Assembly (NCBI GenBank): GCA_023443625.1
Contig: JAEZTQ010000070.1
Coordinates: 62,001-126,000 of the forward strand
Source of the DNA: Bacillota bacterium
GTDB lineage: Bacteria > Bacillota_A > Clostridia > Lachnospirales > Lachnospiraceae
Reading direction: 5' to 3'
Length of the DNA stretch: 64,000 bases
Below are positions 23,406-32,280 of this stretch, piece by piece. A program made the translations under genes and the position numbers. Position 1 is the first letter of the stretch. Each line of letters begins with the position of its first letter. The notes below the pieces were generated by a model that saw nothing but the letters and a program-made list of their open reading frames with translations, had not been told where the DNA came from and searched no databases.

Positions 23406-24026
23406 TTAAAATATCCTGTTAAAAAATCGATTCGTTTCACGGGAAGCTATGGCAGGTTCCTCCTTACTTGGTACTGCAAATACCTTTCGCCCTATTATAT
23501 TTTGTACTCTTTTTATTTTGTTAAAGGTCGCTTGGGGAATAAAATATAACCAGGAATCACTTCCATCAATAGCCTTGGCTGCCTCTGCAAAAGATAAGAG
23601 CTTAAGCAAATGCCATTCTGATTTATTGCCTAAAATTATTTTTTTACTGCAGCGAAGAAATTCCTCTTTGTTTTCAATAAAGTCAATGCCAAAATCAAGG
23701 ATGATACATTGGTAATCCTCACCAAATATTTGTGATATTCTTTCCCTCCTAACCTCCTTATAACAGGTAATCTGATGAAAAGAAAAAACATCTCCATCCT
23801 CCTCATTCCACTCATAAGCCTTTTGCAGGAGTGCCATATCATGATGATTATTGCATTCTAGAAAGGCTGTTTTCTTACCCAGTTCCTCTCCCATATAAAA
23901 GGCAATCATTAATCCAGTATGGGTTACACCAGCACCATGGTGAGTTCCGATCAGCCCGATCACCTCTCTTCCCAAACCCTTGTGTGATAACTCCATTTTA
24001 CTAAAAAGCATAGGCTTTCGCTTCAT
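23406..24026 (-). CDS. P-loop-like (MinD/CpsD fold) protein with degenerate Walker A
   Basis: The protein of about 206 residues starts with a nucleotide-binding-fold strand and loop, VIGLIGTHHGAGVTHTGLMI, in which the Walker lysine is replaced (GAGVTH instead of GKT). Then come KTAFLECNNHHDM, IILDFGIDFIEN and IILGNKSEWHLLKLL, the order seen in ParA/MinD folds. The whole length matches the C-terminal half of the kinase encoded upstream, segment for segment, so the two arose by duplication. Loss of the lysine argues against ordinary ATP hydrolysis. It follows the kinase gene after about 100 bp that contain the shared 5' leader element. I chose the start at 24026 because it sits at the end of that leader. 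Confidence 0.7.
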   Translation of the reverse strand: MKRKPMLFSKMELSHKGLGREVIGLIGTHHGAGVTHTGLMIAFYMGEELGKKTAFLECNNHHDMALLQKAYEWNEEDGDVFSFHQITCYKEVRRERISQIFGEDYQCIILDFGIDFIENKEEFLRCSKKIILGNKSEWHLLKLLSFAEAAKAIDGSDSWLYFIPQATFNKIKRVQNIIGRKVFAVPSKEEPAIASRETNRFFNRIF

Positions 24027-24106
24027 ATAAATAACCATGCCTTTCCGCAATCTGCAAATTAGGTATGAAAATCATAGGTTTTCATACTATGCAGAGCACA
24101 ACATTT
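24027..24106 (-). repeat. Shared 5' leader element, copy 1
   Basis: In gene sense: TTGTGCTCTGC, a long stem GTATGAAAA / TTTTCATAC, then TTTGCAGATTGCGGAAAGG followed by CATGGTTATTTAT and the start codon. The CTGC...GCAG pairing and the CGGAAAGGCAWGGTTATT segment recur before two unrelated genes (35555 and 55435). Confidence 0.65.
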
Positions 24107-24130
24107 GCAAACCCAATTAGCTTTTACAAT

Positions 24131-25489
24131 TCACCTTGTGGAAACTGAAATTAAATCTTCATAGAATTCCCCTTCACTTTTGTATTTCATCTTAGCAAAG
24201 GGATTTGGCTCATAAGGAATTCTAAAACATTTTCTACCTTCCATACTCATCATTACTTCTTGGAATTGTCTGCCGTCGATATAATTAAATAAATAAGCGA
24301 TATCTTCATATTCCGCTGTTAAGTTAATTATCTGCTCCGATTTTTTAAGTTCCCATTCCTTTGCACCTAGAATTAGTAACTTGATATCTGCAGACAAGAA
24401 TTCCTCTAGGTTATCCTTCGTAAGACATCCCATATCCTGTAGAATAAACTGATAATCCTCCAAGGATTGTCTGACATAATGTTTTTGTGAAAGCATAGGA
24501 ATTCCATCGATGAGAAAGACTTCATCCTTGAGGTTCACTTCCTCGTAACAGCATTTAATAAGCCCTACACATCCACTATTATTATTCTCCATATAGAGAT
24601 ACTTCTGTCTTTGGCTGGATAGGTATTTGCATAACCTAAGAGATAAATGTGTTACTCCTATTCTCGTCTGTGATCCTGCAATTGCTATTTTTACAGGTTG
24701 ACTGGTTTTAGGTCGATATTGATTTTTTCTCTCAATTGTTAATAATTGTTTTTTGAGTCTGGATATAGAAGCAAATCTCTGGGAAGGATTATACTTAAGG
24801 CAGTTGTTAATGACCTTCTTTAGCTCCTTAGAACAATTACCGGCATTATCGATATGAATGAACCTTCTAGTGTTTTCACTGATATTTATTCCCGTAGCCA
24901 TATAATACATCAACATACCAACTCCATAGACATCACAGCGTTGGTCTATAATCTTATTGCCATATAACTCCGGTGCTGCATATCCCTTTGTACCCATATA
25001 GCTCTGCCCTTTAGTTAACTCATCCTGGTAAAGGGCACTACCAAAATCGATTAACTTCAGTGTTATACCAGACAAAATTATATTATCCGGTTTCAGATCC
25101 ACATACAGAATAGGTCTTTTTGTCGAATGCAGATATTCGATTAAATCACATAGCTGAATTCCAAAACGTATAATAGTATCATCAGAGCAAGATCCCTTGG
25201 CTAAAACATAACTTTTTAAAGTATCACCTTCAAGATACTGTTCCACAATATAGGATCCATCTGCATCTTCCTCTATATCATAAATGATAGGAATACAAGA
25301 ATGTTTCAGATTTTTCAAGATTAATGCTTCTTTACATTGTAAATCATATAAGGGATGGGTTTTTGAAATGAATTTGATTGCACGATAAGAATTTAATTTG
25401 ATGTGTTCTGCAAGATAAACCTCGGAATTACCTCCGACGCCTAGTAGACCTAAAATGCGATATTTTTGAAACCATATTTCCTGTTGCAT
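24131..25489 (-). CDS. Serine/threonine protein kinase fused to a P-loop-like domain
   Basis: The protein of about 452 residues has an N-terminal PknB-type kinase domain (residues about 8-265): glycine loop LGVGGNSEVYLA, AIKFIS lysine, catalytic loop LYVDLKPDNIIL, LIDFGSA metal loop, and YAAPELYG. The usual His-Arg-Asp is Tyr-Val-Asp, so it is a non-RD kinase that may not need activation-loop phosphorylation. From about residue 282 a degenerate P-loop domain begins (IAIAGSQTRIGVTHLSLRL), homologous to the neighbouring 206-residue protein. The ATG at 25489 follows GGAAAGGAG. The pair may form a signalling module; target proteins are unknown. Confidence 0.82.
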   Translation of the reverse strand: MQQEIWFQKYRILGLLGVGGNSEVYLAEHIKLNSYRAIKFISKTHPLYDLQCKEALILKNLKHSCIPIIYDIEEDADGSYIVEQYLEGDTLKSYVLAKGSCSDDTIIRFGIQLCDLIEYLHSTKRPILYVDLKPDNIILSGITLKLIDFGSALYQDELTKGQSYMGTKGYAAPELYGNKIIDQRCDVYGVGMLMYYMATGINISENTRRFIHIDNAGNCSKELKKVINNCLKYNPSQRFASISRLKKQLLTIERKNQYRPKTSQPVKIAIAGSQTRIGVTHLSLRLCKYLSSQRQKYLYMENNNSGCVGLIKCCYEEVNLKDEVFLIDGIPMLSQKHYVRQSLEDYQFILQDMGCLTKDNLEEFLSADIKLLILGAKEWELKKSEQIINLTAEYEDIAYLFNYIDGRQFQEVMMSMEGRKCFRIPYEPNPFAKMKYKSEGEFYEDLISVSTR

Positions 25490-25693
25490 TCTCTCCTTTC
25501 CTACCAACTTATAAAACCAAGTCACTTATATTATATACAAATTATGTCAAACCATCAATCTTTTTCTCTTTGCCTAATTATACAAACTTTTTTATTTTTT
25601 TTGTGGGTTTTACCCAGGTCACAATATGTATTAATATGTAGTTATCAGACGCCTATTAATACAGCATTAATACAAATTTCACATCTGGGTGTA

Positions 25694-25722
25694 TTGACTT
25701 TACATGTTTTTTAAATTATACT
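25694..25722 (+). promoter_or_regulatory. Sigma-A-like promoter of mecA
   Basis: TTGACT (25694-25699), 17 bases, TATACT (25717-25722), about 75 bases upstream of the mecA ATG. The rest of the 25526-25790 gap is AT-rich with nothing else recognised. Confidence 0.7.
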
Positions 25723-25798
25723 TTTTTTACACCGATGGATGGGTTTTCGTTTTTTAACGTAAAACAGTTCCTTTTTAGTACAGAAAGGGGTGTACTTT

Positions 25799-26569
25799 AT
25801 GAAGATTGAGAAAATCAGTGACAATCAGATCAGATGTACCTTGAATAAAAGTGATTTAATAGACCGTGAACTTAAAATAAGCGAACTTGCTTATGGTACT
25901 GAGAAAGCTAAAGCATTATTTCGTGACATGATACAGCAAGCTTTCTATGAATTCGGTTTTGAAGTAGATGATATCCCTTTGATGATTGAAGCAATTCCAG
26001 TTTCTACGGAATGCCTTATCTTAGTAATAACTAAGGTCGAGGATCCTGATGAACTGGATACTCGTTTTTCTAAATTTTCATCCTTTAATATCCATGATAA
26101 TAAGGATAAGGATGAGACAGATGAAGCTTCCTATGCTGATGAAATTATTAATTGTTTCGATCAGTCAGATGATGAAATTAGCGATGACTCCTTTGATAAT
26201 AAGGAGGACTCTATAGAAGAAGCTGAGGTCACAGGAAGCACACTTCCTGAGAAGACGGGAATTCATGCAACATCAAAATTAATGAAGATATATTCCTTCC
26301 GTAACTTAAAAGAAGTAATAGAATTATCTAATATTATGCTTGGAACCTACAATGGTATAAATACACTTTATAAAAACCCAGTTAATTTCACTTATTATCT
26401 GGTAATAACTATTTCTGATCACACACCTGAAGAATTTAATAAGATTTGTAATATCATATCCGAGTATGGTAAGGCAGAGCGTTTCACCTATGCCAGTCCT
26501 ACTTATTACGAAGAGCATTATGAGGTTATCGTTAAAGATCACGCTTTACAAATATTGTCTGTTATGTAG
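25799..26569 (+). CDS. mecA: Adaptor protein MecA
   Basis: MecA delivers substrates to the ClpC-ClpP protease. The N-terminal domain is typical (MKIEKISDNQIRCTLNKSDL, then ELKISELAYGTEKAKALFRD). A long acidic linker of Asp, Glu and Ser spans about residues 100-150. The C-terminal ClpC-binding domain follows (KIYSFRNLKEVIELSNIML ... YYLVITISDHTPEEFNKI, then EYGKAERFTYASPTYYEEHY). At about 256 residues the length fits the family. The start at 25799 is chosen because GAAAGGGG lies 8 bases upstream. Confidence 0.9.
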   Translation: MKIEKISDNQIRCTLNKSDLIDRELKISELAYGTEKAKALFRDMIQQAFYEFGFEVDDIPLMIEAIPVSTECLILVITKVEDPDELDTRFSKFSSFNIHDNKDKDETDEASYADEIINCFDQSDDEISDDSFDNKEDSIEEAEVTGSTLPEKTGIHATSKLMKIYSFRNLKEVIELSNIMLGTYNGINTLYKNPVNFTYYLVITISDHTPEEFNKICNIISEYGKAERFTYASPTYYEEHYEVIVKDHALQILSVM

Positions 26570-26653
26570 GATAAACCTTAATTTATGTTCATGGCTTAAG
26601 TAAGTTATATTAACACAATGAAAACAATACAATCTTATATATTTAATTCCGAA

Positions 26654-26705
26654 AAAGAGGCTCATGCAAAATCCGATACCTATATCGAATAAGCATAGCC
26701 TCTTT
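26654..26705. terminator. Bidirectional terminator between mecA and the MerR gene
   Basis: AAAGAGGCTCATGC pairs with GCATAGCCTCTTT, with an AT-rich loop; A runs on the left and T runs on the right give a usable terminator for both convergent genes. Confidence 0.75.
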
Positions 26706-26728
26706 GTCGTAAGTTTATGTTCTCAAAA

Positions 26729-27118
26729 TTACATGGATAGATTACATTGCTCCTTCTTTGCTAAGGCTTCTATGTAATAATTTTCTTTATGATGAAGGAT
26801 TTCTAGTCTTTTTTGCATTTCCTTCAAATCTGCTTTTGCCTTTTTCTTTTGATTTAAAATGATATTATACCGCTCAGTTATTGTTGTATCCCCTTTTTTA
26901 CTTAATTCAATATAATGCTTTACATCCATCACTGACATTCCTGTATTTCTCAGACACAAGACCAAATTTATCCATTCTAAATTCTCTTCCGAAAACAAAC
27001 GTGTCCCATGCTTATCTCTTCTAACATCGGGAAATAGCCCCTGATCATCATAATAACGTATGGTATGGGTGGATATATTAAGCTTTTCTGAAAGTTGCTT
27101 CACTGTATACACTATCAT
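26729..27118 (-). CDS. MerR-family transcriptional regulator
   Basis: The 129-residue protein has the MerR winged-helix start (VKQLSEKLNISTHTIRYYDD, QGLFPDVRRDKHGTRLFSEE) and a dimerising coiled coil (ITERYNIILNQKKKAKADLK). It lacks the metal-binding cysteines of MerR or CueR, so it is a small-molecule or redox type resembling AdhR. It is divergent from the aldo/keto reductase gene and almost certainly controls it through the dyad at 27176-27190. Confidence 0.88.
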   Translation of the reverse strand: MIVYTVKQLSEKLNISTHTIRYYDDQGLFPDVRRDKHGTRLFSEENLEWINLVLCLRNTGMSVMDVKHYIELSKKGDTTITERYNIILNQKKKAKADLKEMQKRLEILHHKENYYIEALAKKEQCNLSM

Positions 27119-27170
27119 AAGAATTCTCCTATATAATAAATAATAAAAAAAATAAATAATAAAATATGTA

Positions 27171-27201
27171 TTGACTTCGAGTAACTCGAAAGGATTAAAA
27201 T
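27171..27201 (+). promoter_or_regulatory. MerR-type promoter and operator
   Basis: TTGACT and TAAAAT are separated by 19 bases, the over-long spacer typical of MerR-activated promoters. A perfect 15-base dyad TTCGAGTAACTCGAA (27176-27190) lies in the spacer. Confidence 0.75.
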
Positions 27202-27291
27202 TAGTATAGCACTTAATATACCAGAAGACAATATGCTAGGATTTTGTATAACAAATTGGATGTTACACTTAAATGATTGGAGGTAAGATGA

Positions 27292-28413
27292 ATGATAAAA
27301 GATTACTTAGGTAATAATATTCCCAAATTAGGCTTTGGGTTAATGCGGCTTCCCATGTTAGAAGAAGATGTTGATATAGAACAGCTTAAAACTATGGTGG
27401 ATCGATTTATCAAGTCAGGTTTTACATATTTTGATACAGCTTATGTTTATACCAATGGTAAATCTGAAGAAATTGCAAAGGAAGTTCTAGTTAATAGATA
27501 TCCACGAGAAACCTTTCAGCTAGCAACCAAAATGCCCGTTTGGTTAACAAAAACCAGAAAAGATTTTGAAGATATCTTTAATACACAATTAGAACGTACT
27601 GGTGCAGGATATTTTGATTATTACCTATTACATGCTCTTGATAAAGGACGATTAGTTGAAACCGAAGAAAATGGCGCTTGGGATTTCGTAAAAGAAATGA
27701 AGGAAAAAGGATTGATCAAACACCTTGGATTTTCATTTCATGACAGTGCTGAGTGTCTGGAGGAAATTCTTCGCAAACATCCTGAAGCAGAATTTGTCCA
27801 ACTTCAGATTAACTATGTAGACTGGGAAAGCGATGATGTTCAATCCCGTAGGTGCTATGAGGTTGCTCGCAAATATAAGAAACCTATCATTATTATGGAA
27901 CCTATCAAAGGTGGCTCTTTAGCAGTAATGAGGCCCGAAATCCAAGAGATGTTCAAGAAATCTGCTCCTGACCTATCCATAGCCTCTTGGGCCATTCGCT
28001 ATGCTGCTTCCTTAGAGGGTATTATTACTGTACTAAGTGGTATGTCTGATACCCAGCAGGTGGACGATAACTTAAGTTATATGACAGATTTTAAGCCCTT
28101 GGATCATAAAGAGTATGCTATTCTTGATAAGGTTGTGGAGGAATTAGTCAAAATCCCTACAATCCCCTGCACATCCTGCAAGTACTGTGTGGATGATTGC
28201 CCTCAAAGGATTGATATTCCTGCTATTTTTAATTGCTTTAACAACTATAAGATATACCAAAATATTACTAGTGCCAAAGGAGATTACTCTTGGAGTACGC
28301 GAAATGGCGGAAAAGCATCGGACTGCATTGCCTGTGGCGCCTGTGAAGGTCATTGTCCTCAACATATACAAATTATCCATACTTTACAAGAAGCAGCCAG
28401 TATCTTAGAGTAG
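27292..28413 (+). CDS. Aldo/keto reductase with two C-terminal [4Fe-4S] motifs
   Basis: The 373-residue protein has an aldo/keto reductase barrel (residues 1-270: GFGLMRLP, TYFDTAYVYTNGKSEEIAKE, KHLGFSFHDSAECLEE, PIIIMEPIKGGSLA). The catalytic Tyr is in DTAYVY. A ferredoxin-like tail follows with CTSCKYCVDDCPQ and CIACGACEGHCPQ, eight cysteines for two 4Fe-4S clusters. Such fusions are common in anaerobes and are thought to use ferredoxin-type electrons. Of two overlapping ATGs, the second (27292) gives the long frame and lies 8 bases after GGAGG. Confidence 0.9.
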   Translation: MIKDYLGNNIPKLGFGLMRLPMLEEDVDIEQLKTMVDRFIKSGFTYFDTAYVYTNGKSEEIAKEVLVNRYPRETFQLATKMPVWLTKTRKDFEDIFNTQLERTGAGYFDYYLLHALDKGRLVETEENGAWDFVKEMKEKGLIKHLGFSFHDSAECLEEILRKHPEAEFVQLQINYVDWESDDVQSRRCYEVARKYKKPIIIMEPIKGGSLAVMRPEIQEMFKKSAPDLSIASWAIRYAASLEGIITVLSGMSDTQQVDDNLSYMTDFKPLDHKEYAILDKVVEELVKIPTIPCTSCKYCVDDCPQRIDIPAIFNCFNNYKIYQNITSAKGDYSWSTRNGGKASDCIACGACEGHCPQHIQIIHTLQEAASILE

Positions 28414-28481
28414 CTCTCCTGCTAATCCATTTTTCTTCTGGTTATAACCTTGGGTAATATTAAGCAAGGATACAATTTCCT

Positions 28482-28510
28482 AGTGTGGTCCAGCTTCGCT
28501 GGACCACACT
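28482..28510. terminator. Perfect hairpin, first of two after the reductase gene
   Basis: AGTGTGGTCCAGC and GCTGGACCACACT form a 13-bp stem with a 3-base loop, followed by GCAAAAAAG. A second perfect hairpin lies 12 bases further on. Confidence 0.6.
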
Positions 28511-28521
28511 GCAAAAAAGAA

Positions 28522-28567
28522 GGTGGCTTATCTGTTTTAACTTGTAGGTTAAAACAGATAAGCCACC
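28522..28567. terminator. Second perfect hairpin, bidirectional terminator
   Basis: GGTGGCTTATCTGTTTTAAC pairs with its exact 20-base complement across a 6-base loop, between the reductase gene (+) and the DUF1858 gene (-). Confidence 0.8.
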
Positions 28568-28587
28568 CTTTATTATGTGTTCTTTAC

Positions 28588-28788
28588 TTACTCACCAGTT
28601 ACTTCCTGAATTCTATTCATCAAATCATCTGGATCAAGTCCATGAACCATAGCTGCTTCTTCTAGTGTTTCTGCCTGAGCGGATGGACATCCAAGGCAAT
28701 GCATACCAATATCAAGTAATACCGGTATAATATTTTGATTAGCTGAAAGTGCTTGAGCTATTGTCATATCCTTAGTTATAGCTGCCAT
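28588..28788 (-). CDS. DUF1858-domain protein (redox-disulfide type)
   Basis: The 66-residue protein from [14 protein letters not shown] contains the family core: [20 protein letters not shown], with a CxxC pair, and an [12 protein letters not shown] helix. The family is linked to hybrid-cluster proteins and other redox systems in anaerobes; its role is unproven. The start at 28788 has GGAGG nine bases upstream, which excludes longer readings. It faces the ferredoxin gene divergently. Confidence 0.85.
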   Translation of the reverse strand: MAAITKDMTIAQALSANQNIIPVLLDIGMHCLGCPSAQAETLEEAAMVHGLDPDDLMNRIQEVTGE

Positions 28789-29075
28789 TTTGCATTCCTC
28801 CATTTTATTAAGATTTATATTGCTTATTAGGAGAACTTCTCCCAATAAAAGTATTTAACCAATTTATTGAAGAATAATCTTTCTTCATTTAATTTAGTAT
28901 AGACTATTATATTCTATCAAGGAATTATCGTCAAGCACATCCGACGGTGTTTATATAATTTTAATTATATTATATGATAACAGTCCTCCTTCTATAAAAT
29001 ATACAAAATTAACTTGCATAATGATGCCTCATATATTAAAATATAATCAATTGTATGGAAAAGGAGGTATTTGCA

Positions 29076-29246
29076 ATGGCTTATGTAATTAGTGATGAGT
29101 GCATTAGCTGCGGCGCTTGTGCTGGAGATTGCCCTACAGATTCTATCTCTGAAGGTGCTAACCACTATGAAATTAATCCAGATACATGTATCGATTGTGC
29201 TGCATGTGTAGACACATGTCCTACTGGCGCAATTTCAGCTCAATAA
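29076..29246 (+). CDS. 2[4Fe-4S] ferredoxin
   Basis: The 56-residue electron carrier has two classical clusters, CISCGACAGDCP and CIDCAACVDTCP, and the clostridial length and start (MAYVISDECI). AAAGGAGG lies eight bases upstream of the ATG. It is monocistronic, followed by its own terminator, and probably highly expressed. Confidence 0.95.
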   Translation: MAYVISDECISCGACAGDCPTDSISEGANHYEINPDTCIDCAACVDTCPTGAISAQ

Positions 29247-29316
29247 TAAGAAAAATATACATATAAAGCGAGTATAAGTAAGCTACTCTAGTAGCCGGTT
29301 TTCTTATAATATCAAT

Positions 29317-29345
29317 GGAGTGTAGCAATGCACTCCTTTTTATTT
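29317..29345 (+). terminator. Terminator of the ferredoxin gene
   Basis: GGAGTG / CACTCC stem with an 8-base loop, followed by TTTTTATTT. Confidence 0.8.
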
Positions 29346-29371
29346 GAGCTAATTTTAGGGCGCCACCTTTG

Positions 29372-29415
29372 AAGAGTGTTTTAATTCAATAGGACGTAAT
29401 TTCTTATTGAATTAA
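29372..29415 (+). repeat. Dispersed intergenic repeat, partial copy D
   Basis: TTTTAATTCAATAGGACGTAA and TTTCTTATTGAATTAAA repeat the closing hairpin of the dispersed element, with a longer, compensated stem (TTAATTCAATA / TATTGAATTAA). Confidence 0.5.
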
Positions 29416-29417
29416 AG

Positions 29418-29442
29418 AGAACTGCCCACTAAGAGCAGTTCT
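29418..29442 (-). terminator. Terminator of the MerR-like gene
   Basis: GAACTGC / GCAGTTC stem with a 9-base loop, immediately after the gene ending at 29448; minus-strand T residues follow. Confidence 0.6.
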
Positions 29443-29447
29443 TTTAT

Positions 29448-30116
29448 TTATATATATACTTTATTTTTTTTGAAAAACTTAGATTTCTTTTTATTTTTAT
29501 CTATAGTAGCAGCCACCATGGATTTACTCCTTTGATAGTCTCTTAAGGTAGCATCAAATTTCTTAAATCGCTCTTCTTCCTTCTCTTCTTTAATTTTCAT
29601 TAGGTAATTCATTTCCCTTATCACGCTGCCTGTTACATTTGCACTGACTTCTTCTGAAAGTACACCATTATTATCCTTAAGCGCATCCGAAATAATATGA
29701 TTCATAATTGCTTTAAATTGACCCATCTTCGAGTTGATTTCATCCTTAATCTCATGTCCTTCTTCATCAGCTACAAGGCTTGTCCCCTCTTCTTTCTCTG
29801 ACAACTTGTCCTTTTGAATTATCTCCATTACTCCATCCTCCTGGCCATCCTTAAGTTGTATTTCAATTTCCGTATTAGGTGAATCCGACATGTTTAGGTT
29901 TGAAAGAAGCATCTTAATGGCCTTTAGTTGAAATCCTTGTTCCTTCAGATTCTTTACCTTCTTCAGTAGTTCAATATCCGATTCCTTATAATAACGTTGA
30001 TCCATCTCATTACGGGAAATCGGTAGAGCAAGCTCTTTCTGCCAATATCTAAGAACATGGGATTCCACATCAACACGCTTAGCAGCATCAGAAATCATAT
30101 ACCTAACTTCTTCCAC
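29448..30116 (-). CDS. MerR-type helix-turn-helix protein with long C-terminal region
   Basis: Residues about 7-75 form a MerR-like winged helix (MISDAAKRVDVESHVLRYWQ, QRYYKESDIELLKKVKNL). The rest is a charged, Glu/Lys-rich region with probable coiled coil and a basic tail (KKKSKFFKKNK). At 222 residues it is longer than normal MerR proteins and resembles the RacA/DUF3967-type proteins, which can bind DNA structurally. The start is a GTG nine bases after GGGAGGG. It follows dnaB in the same direction after a terminator. Confidence 0.7.
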   Translation of the reverse strand: MEEVRYMISDAAKRVDVESHVLRYWQKELALPISRNEMDQRYYKESDIELLKKVKNLKEQGFQLKAIKMLLSNLNMSDSPNTEIEIQLKDGQEDGVMEIIQKDKLSEKEEGTSLVADEEGHEIKDEINSKMGQFKAIMNHIISDALKDNNGVLSEEVSANVTGSVIREMNYLMKIKEEKEEERFKKFDATLRDYQRSKSMVAATIDKNKKKSKFFKKNKVYI

Positions 30117-30230
30117 TAATTTTTGCCCTCCCTTATAATGTAATTATTTTCCACTTTTTACATTATAACATAGCAATCTTCAATTGCAATAGAATTACCA
30201 CATATTCCCATATAACTTATCGACATAAAA

Positions 30231-30260
30231 AAAGGAAACCTCAATGAAGGTTCCTCTTTT
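30231..30260 (-). terminator. Terminator of the gdpP-rplI-dnaB operon
   Basis: On the minus strand AGGAACCT ... AGGTTTCCT forms a hairpin followed by a run of seven T, about 40 bp past the dnaB stop. Confidence 0.85.
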
Positions 30261-30298
30261 CAACAATCCACCTTAATATTCTAGCAAAACCTCATGTA

Positions 30299-31627
30299 TC
30301 ATCTTTCAAGATTCGCAAACTTGGTATATTGTGCCTGCCAAGCAAGTTTAACTGTACCTGTTGGACCATTTCTCTGTTTTCCGATGATAATCTCTGATAC
30401 TCCTGGTTCTTCTGTATCCCGATTATAATAATCATCTCGATAAATAAACATTACCACGTCCGCATCCTGCTCAATGGCTCCGGATTCTCTTAAATCTGAA
30501 AGCATTGGTCTTTTATCCGGACGCTGCTCAACAGCACGGCTCAACTGTGACAGGGCAACAACAGGTACATTAATCTCTCTTGCCAGAGATTTTAATGATC
30601 TTGATATCTCCGAGATTTCCTGTTGTCTAGATTCTGATTTTTTACTTCCCGACATAAGCTGAAGGTAATCTATAACAACTAATCCCAAATTCTTCTCTAG
30701 CTTGAGCTTTCTACATTTTGATCTTAACTCACTCACAGAGATAGCCGATGTATCATCAATAACAAGATTGGAATTACCTATGATTCGTGCGCTTTCCATC
30801 AAACTAGCCCAGTCCTCGCCAGATAAGGAACCGGTACGTATCGCCTGAGAGTCCACTCTAGAGTTCATCGCTAGAATACGCTTTACTAATTGGTCCTGGG
30901 ACATTTCCAAACTAAATATTACTGTTGTAATATTAGATTTTAGTGCTACATACTCAGCAATATTAAGGACGAAGGCTGTCTTACCCATAGATGGTCTAGC
31001 AGCAATCAGAACTAGATCAGAAGGCTGTAAGCCTGCTGTCTTATAATCCAAATCATAAAAGCCTGTTGCAACACCTGTAACACTACCTTGATTTTTTGCT
31101 GCTGCTTCAATACTATCTATGGATCGAAGTACTACATCCTTGATATCTGTAAATTCCTTGGTACCTCTATTTTGTACTATATTAAAAATCTGTTTCTCAG
31201 TTTTCTCTAGAATCTCATCTAGCCTTTCCTTGTCCAGATAGCATTCATTGGCAGTCTCCTCAGCCACTTTAATCAGTCTTCGCAGAACTGCTTTTTCATG
31301 TACAATTTGTGCATAGTATTTAACATTGGCAGAGGTGGGTACAGAAGTCACCAAATCTCTGATAAACTCCAGGCTGCAGACCTGGGGAGGCACATCCTTC
31401 TCCTTTAGCCTGTCCTGTAGAGTAACCAAATCCACTGGTTTTCCTTCGTTATATAGCTCTACCATGGTTTCAAACAAAATACTGTATTGTTTCTCATAAA
31501 AGTCTATTCCTGTGATTACTTCAGAGGCTGCAACGATGGCATCCCGGTCCATTATCATTGATCCGATAACAGATTGCTCTGCTTCTGCACTATGGGGAAG
31601 TACTCTTTTTATAAATGACTCATCCAT
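30299..31627 (-). CDS. dnaB: Replicative DNA helicase DnaB
   Basis: The 442-residue protein has the N-terminal scaffold (PHSAEAEQSVIGSMIMDRDA) and a RecA-type helicase domain: Walker A ARPSMGKTAF, Walker B LVVIDYLQLM, ALSQLSRAVEQRPDKRP, and EQDADVVMFIYRD. It unwinds DNA ahead of the replisome as a hexamer. It follows rplI by 140 bp, the conserved Firmicute order. Confidence 0.97.
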   Translation of the reverse strand: MDESFIKRVLPHSAEAEQSVIGSMIMDRDAIVAASEVITGIDFYEKQYSILFETMVELYNEGKPVDLVTLQDRLKEKDVPPQVCSLEFIRDLVTSVPTSANVKYYAQIVHEKAVLRRLIKVAEETANECYLDKERLDEILEKTEKQIFNIVQNRGTKEFTDIKDVVLRSIDSIEAAAKNQGSVTGVATGFYDLDYKTAGLQPSDLVLIAARPSMGKTAFVLNIAEYVALKSNITTVIFSLEMSQDQLVKRILAMNSRVDSQAIRTGSLSGEDWASLMESARIIGNSNLVIDDTSAISVSELRSKCRKLKLEKNLGLVVIDYLQLMSGSKKSESRQQEISEISRSLKSLAREINVPVVALSQLSRAVEQRPDKRPMLSDLRESGAIEQDADVVMFIYRDDYYNRDTEEPGVSEIIIGKQRNGPTGTVKLAWQAQYTKFANLER

Positions 31628-31766
31628 TGTTAATCCTCCATGTATATCTAATCTGCCGTATAGTTACTCAAACTTTGCCTTTAATATATTGAAATATACC
31701 TGATAATATGAGGCATATGCTAAGCACAAATTATGATTTTATCCTTCCAGCAGATCAACTTGTCCT

Positions 31767-32213
31767 CTATACTGCTTCTACTTTAACCTTTAAATCTGCA
31801 GTTACCTGTGGATGTAGTTTCGCCTGTACGGTATAGGAGCCAGCATTTTTAATCGGTTCATTCAGTTGGAGTTTCTTTTTATCTAAGTCCAAACCAGCCT
31901 GTTCCTTTACTGCTGCGGCAATTTCCTTAGTAGATACAGAACCGAAGGTTTTACCCCCTTCTCCTGCCTTTATACTAACTTTTATGTTTAATTCCTCTAG
32001 CTTCTTAGCCAGGGTTTTTGCTTCTTCAAGAATTTCCAACTGCTTCTTAGCTTCTGCTGCCTTCTGCATATTTAAATCATATAAATTCTGCTTTGTAGCT
32101 TCTAAACCAAGCTTTTTCGGAAGAATAAAGTTTCTTGCGTACCCATCACTAACTTTAACTATTTCACCCTTCTTACCAAGAGCTTTTACATCCTGTGTCA
32201 ATATAATATCCAT
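31767..32213 (-). CDS. rplI: Ribosomal protein bL9
   Basis: The 148-residue protein starts MDIILTQDVKALGKKGEIVK, then VSDGYARNFILPKKLGLEAT, which is the bL9 signature, a long helix, and a C-terminal domain with GKTFGSVSTKEIA. The start at 32213 has GGAGG five bases upstream. It sits between gdpP and dnaB. Confidence 0.97.
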   Translation of the reverse strand: MDIILTQDVKALGKKGEIVKVSDGYARNFILPKKLGLEATKQNLYDLNMQKAAEAKKQLEILEEAKTLAKKLEELNIKVSIKAGEGGKTFGSVSTKEIAAAVKEQAGLDLDKKKLQLNEPIKNAGSYTVQAKLHPQVTADLKVKVEAV

Positions 32214-32280
32214 CTTTACCTCCATCTTACCTTTTTCGGTAATTCATATTGCGACTCACAATAACTTGTGAGACTGTTGT

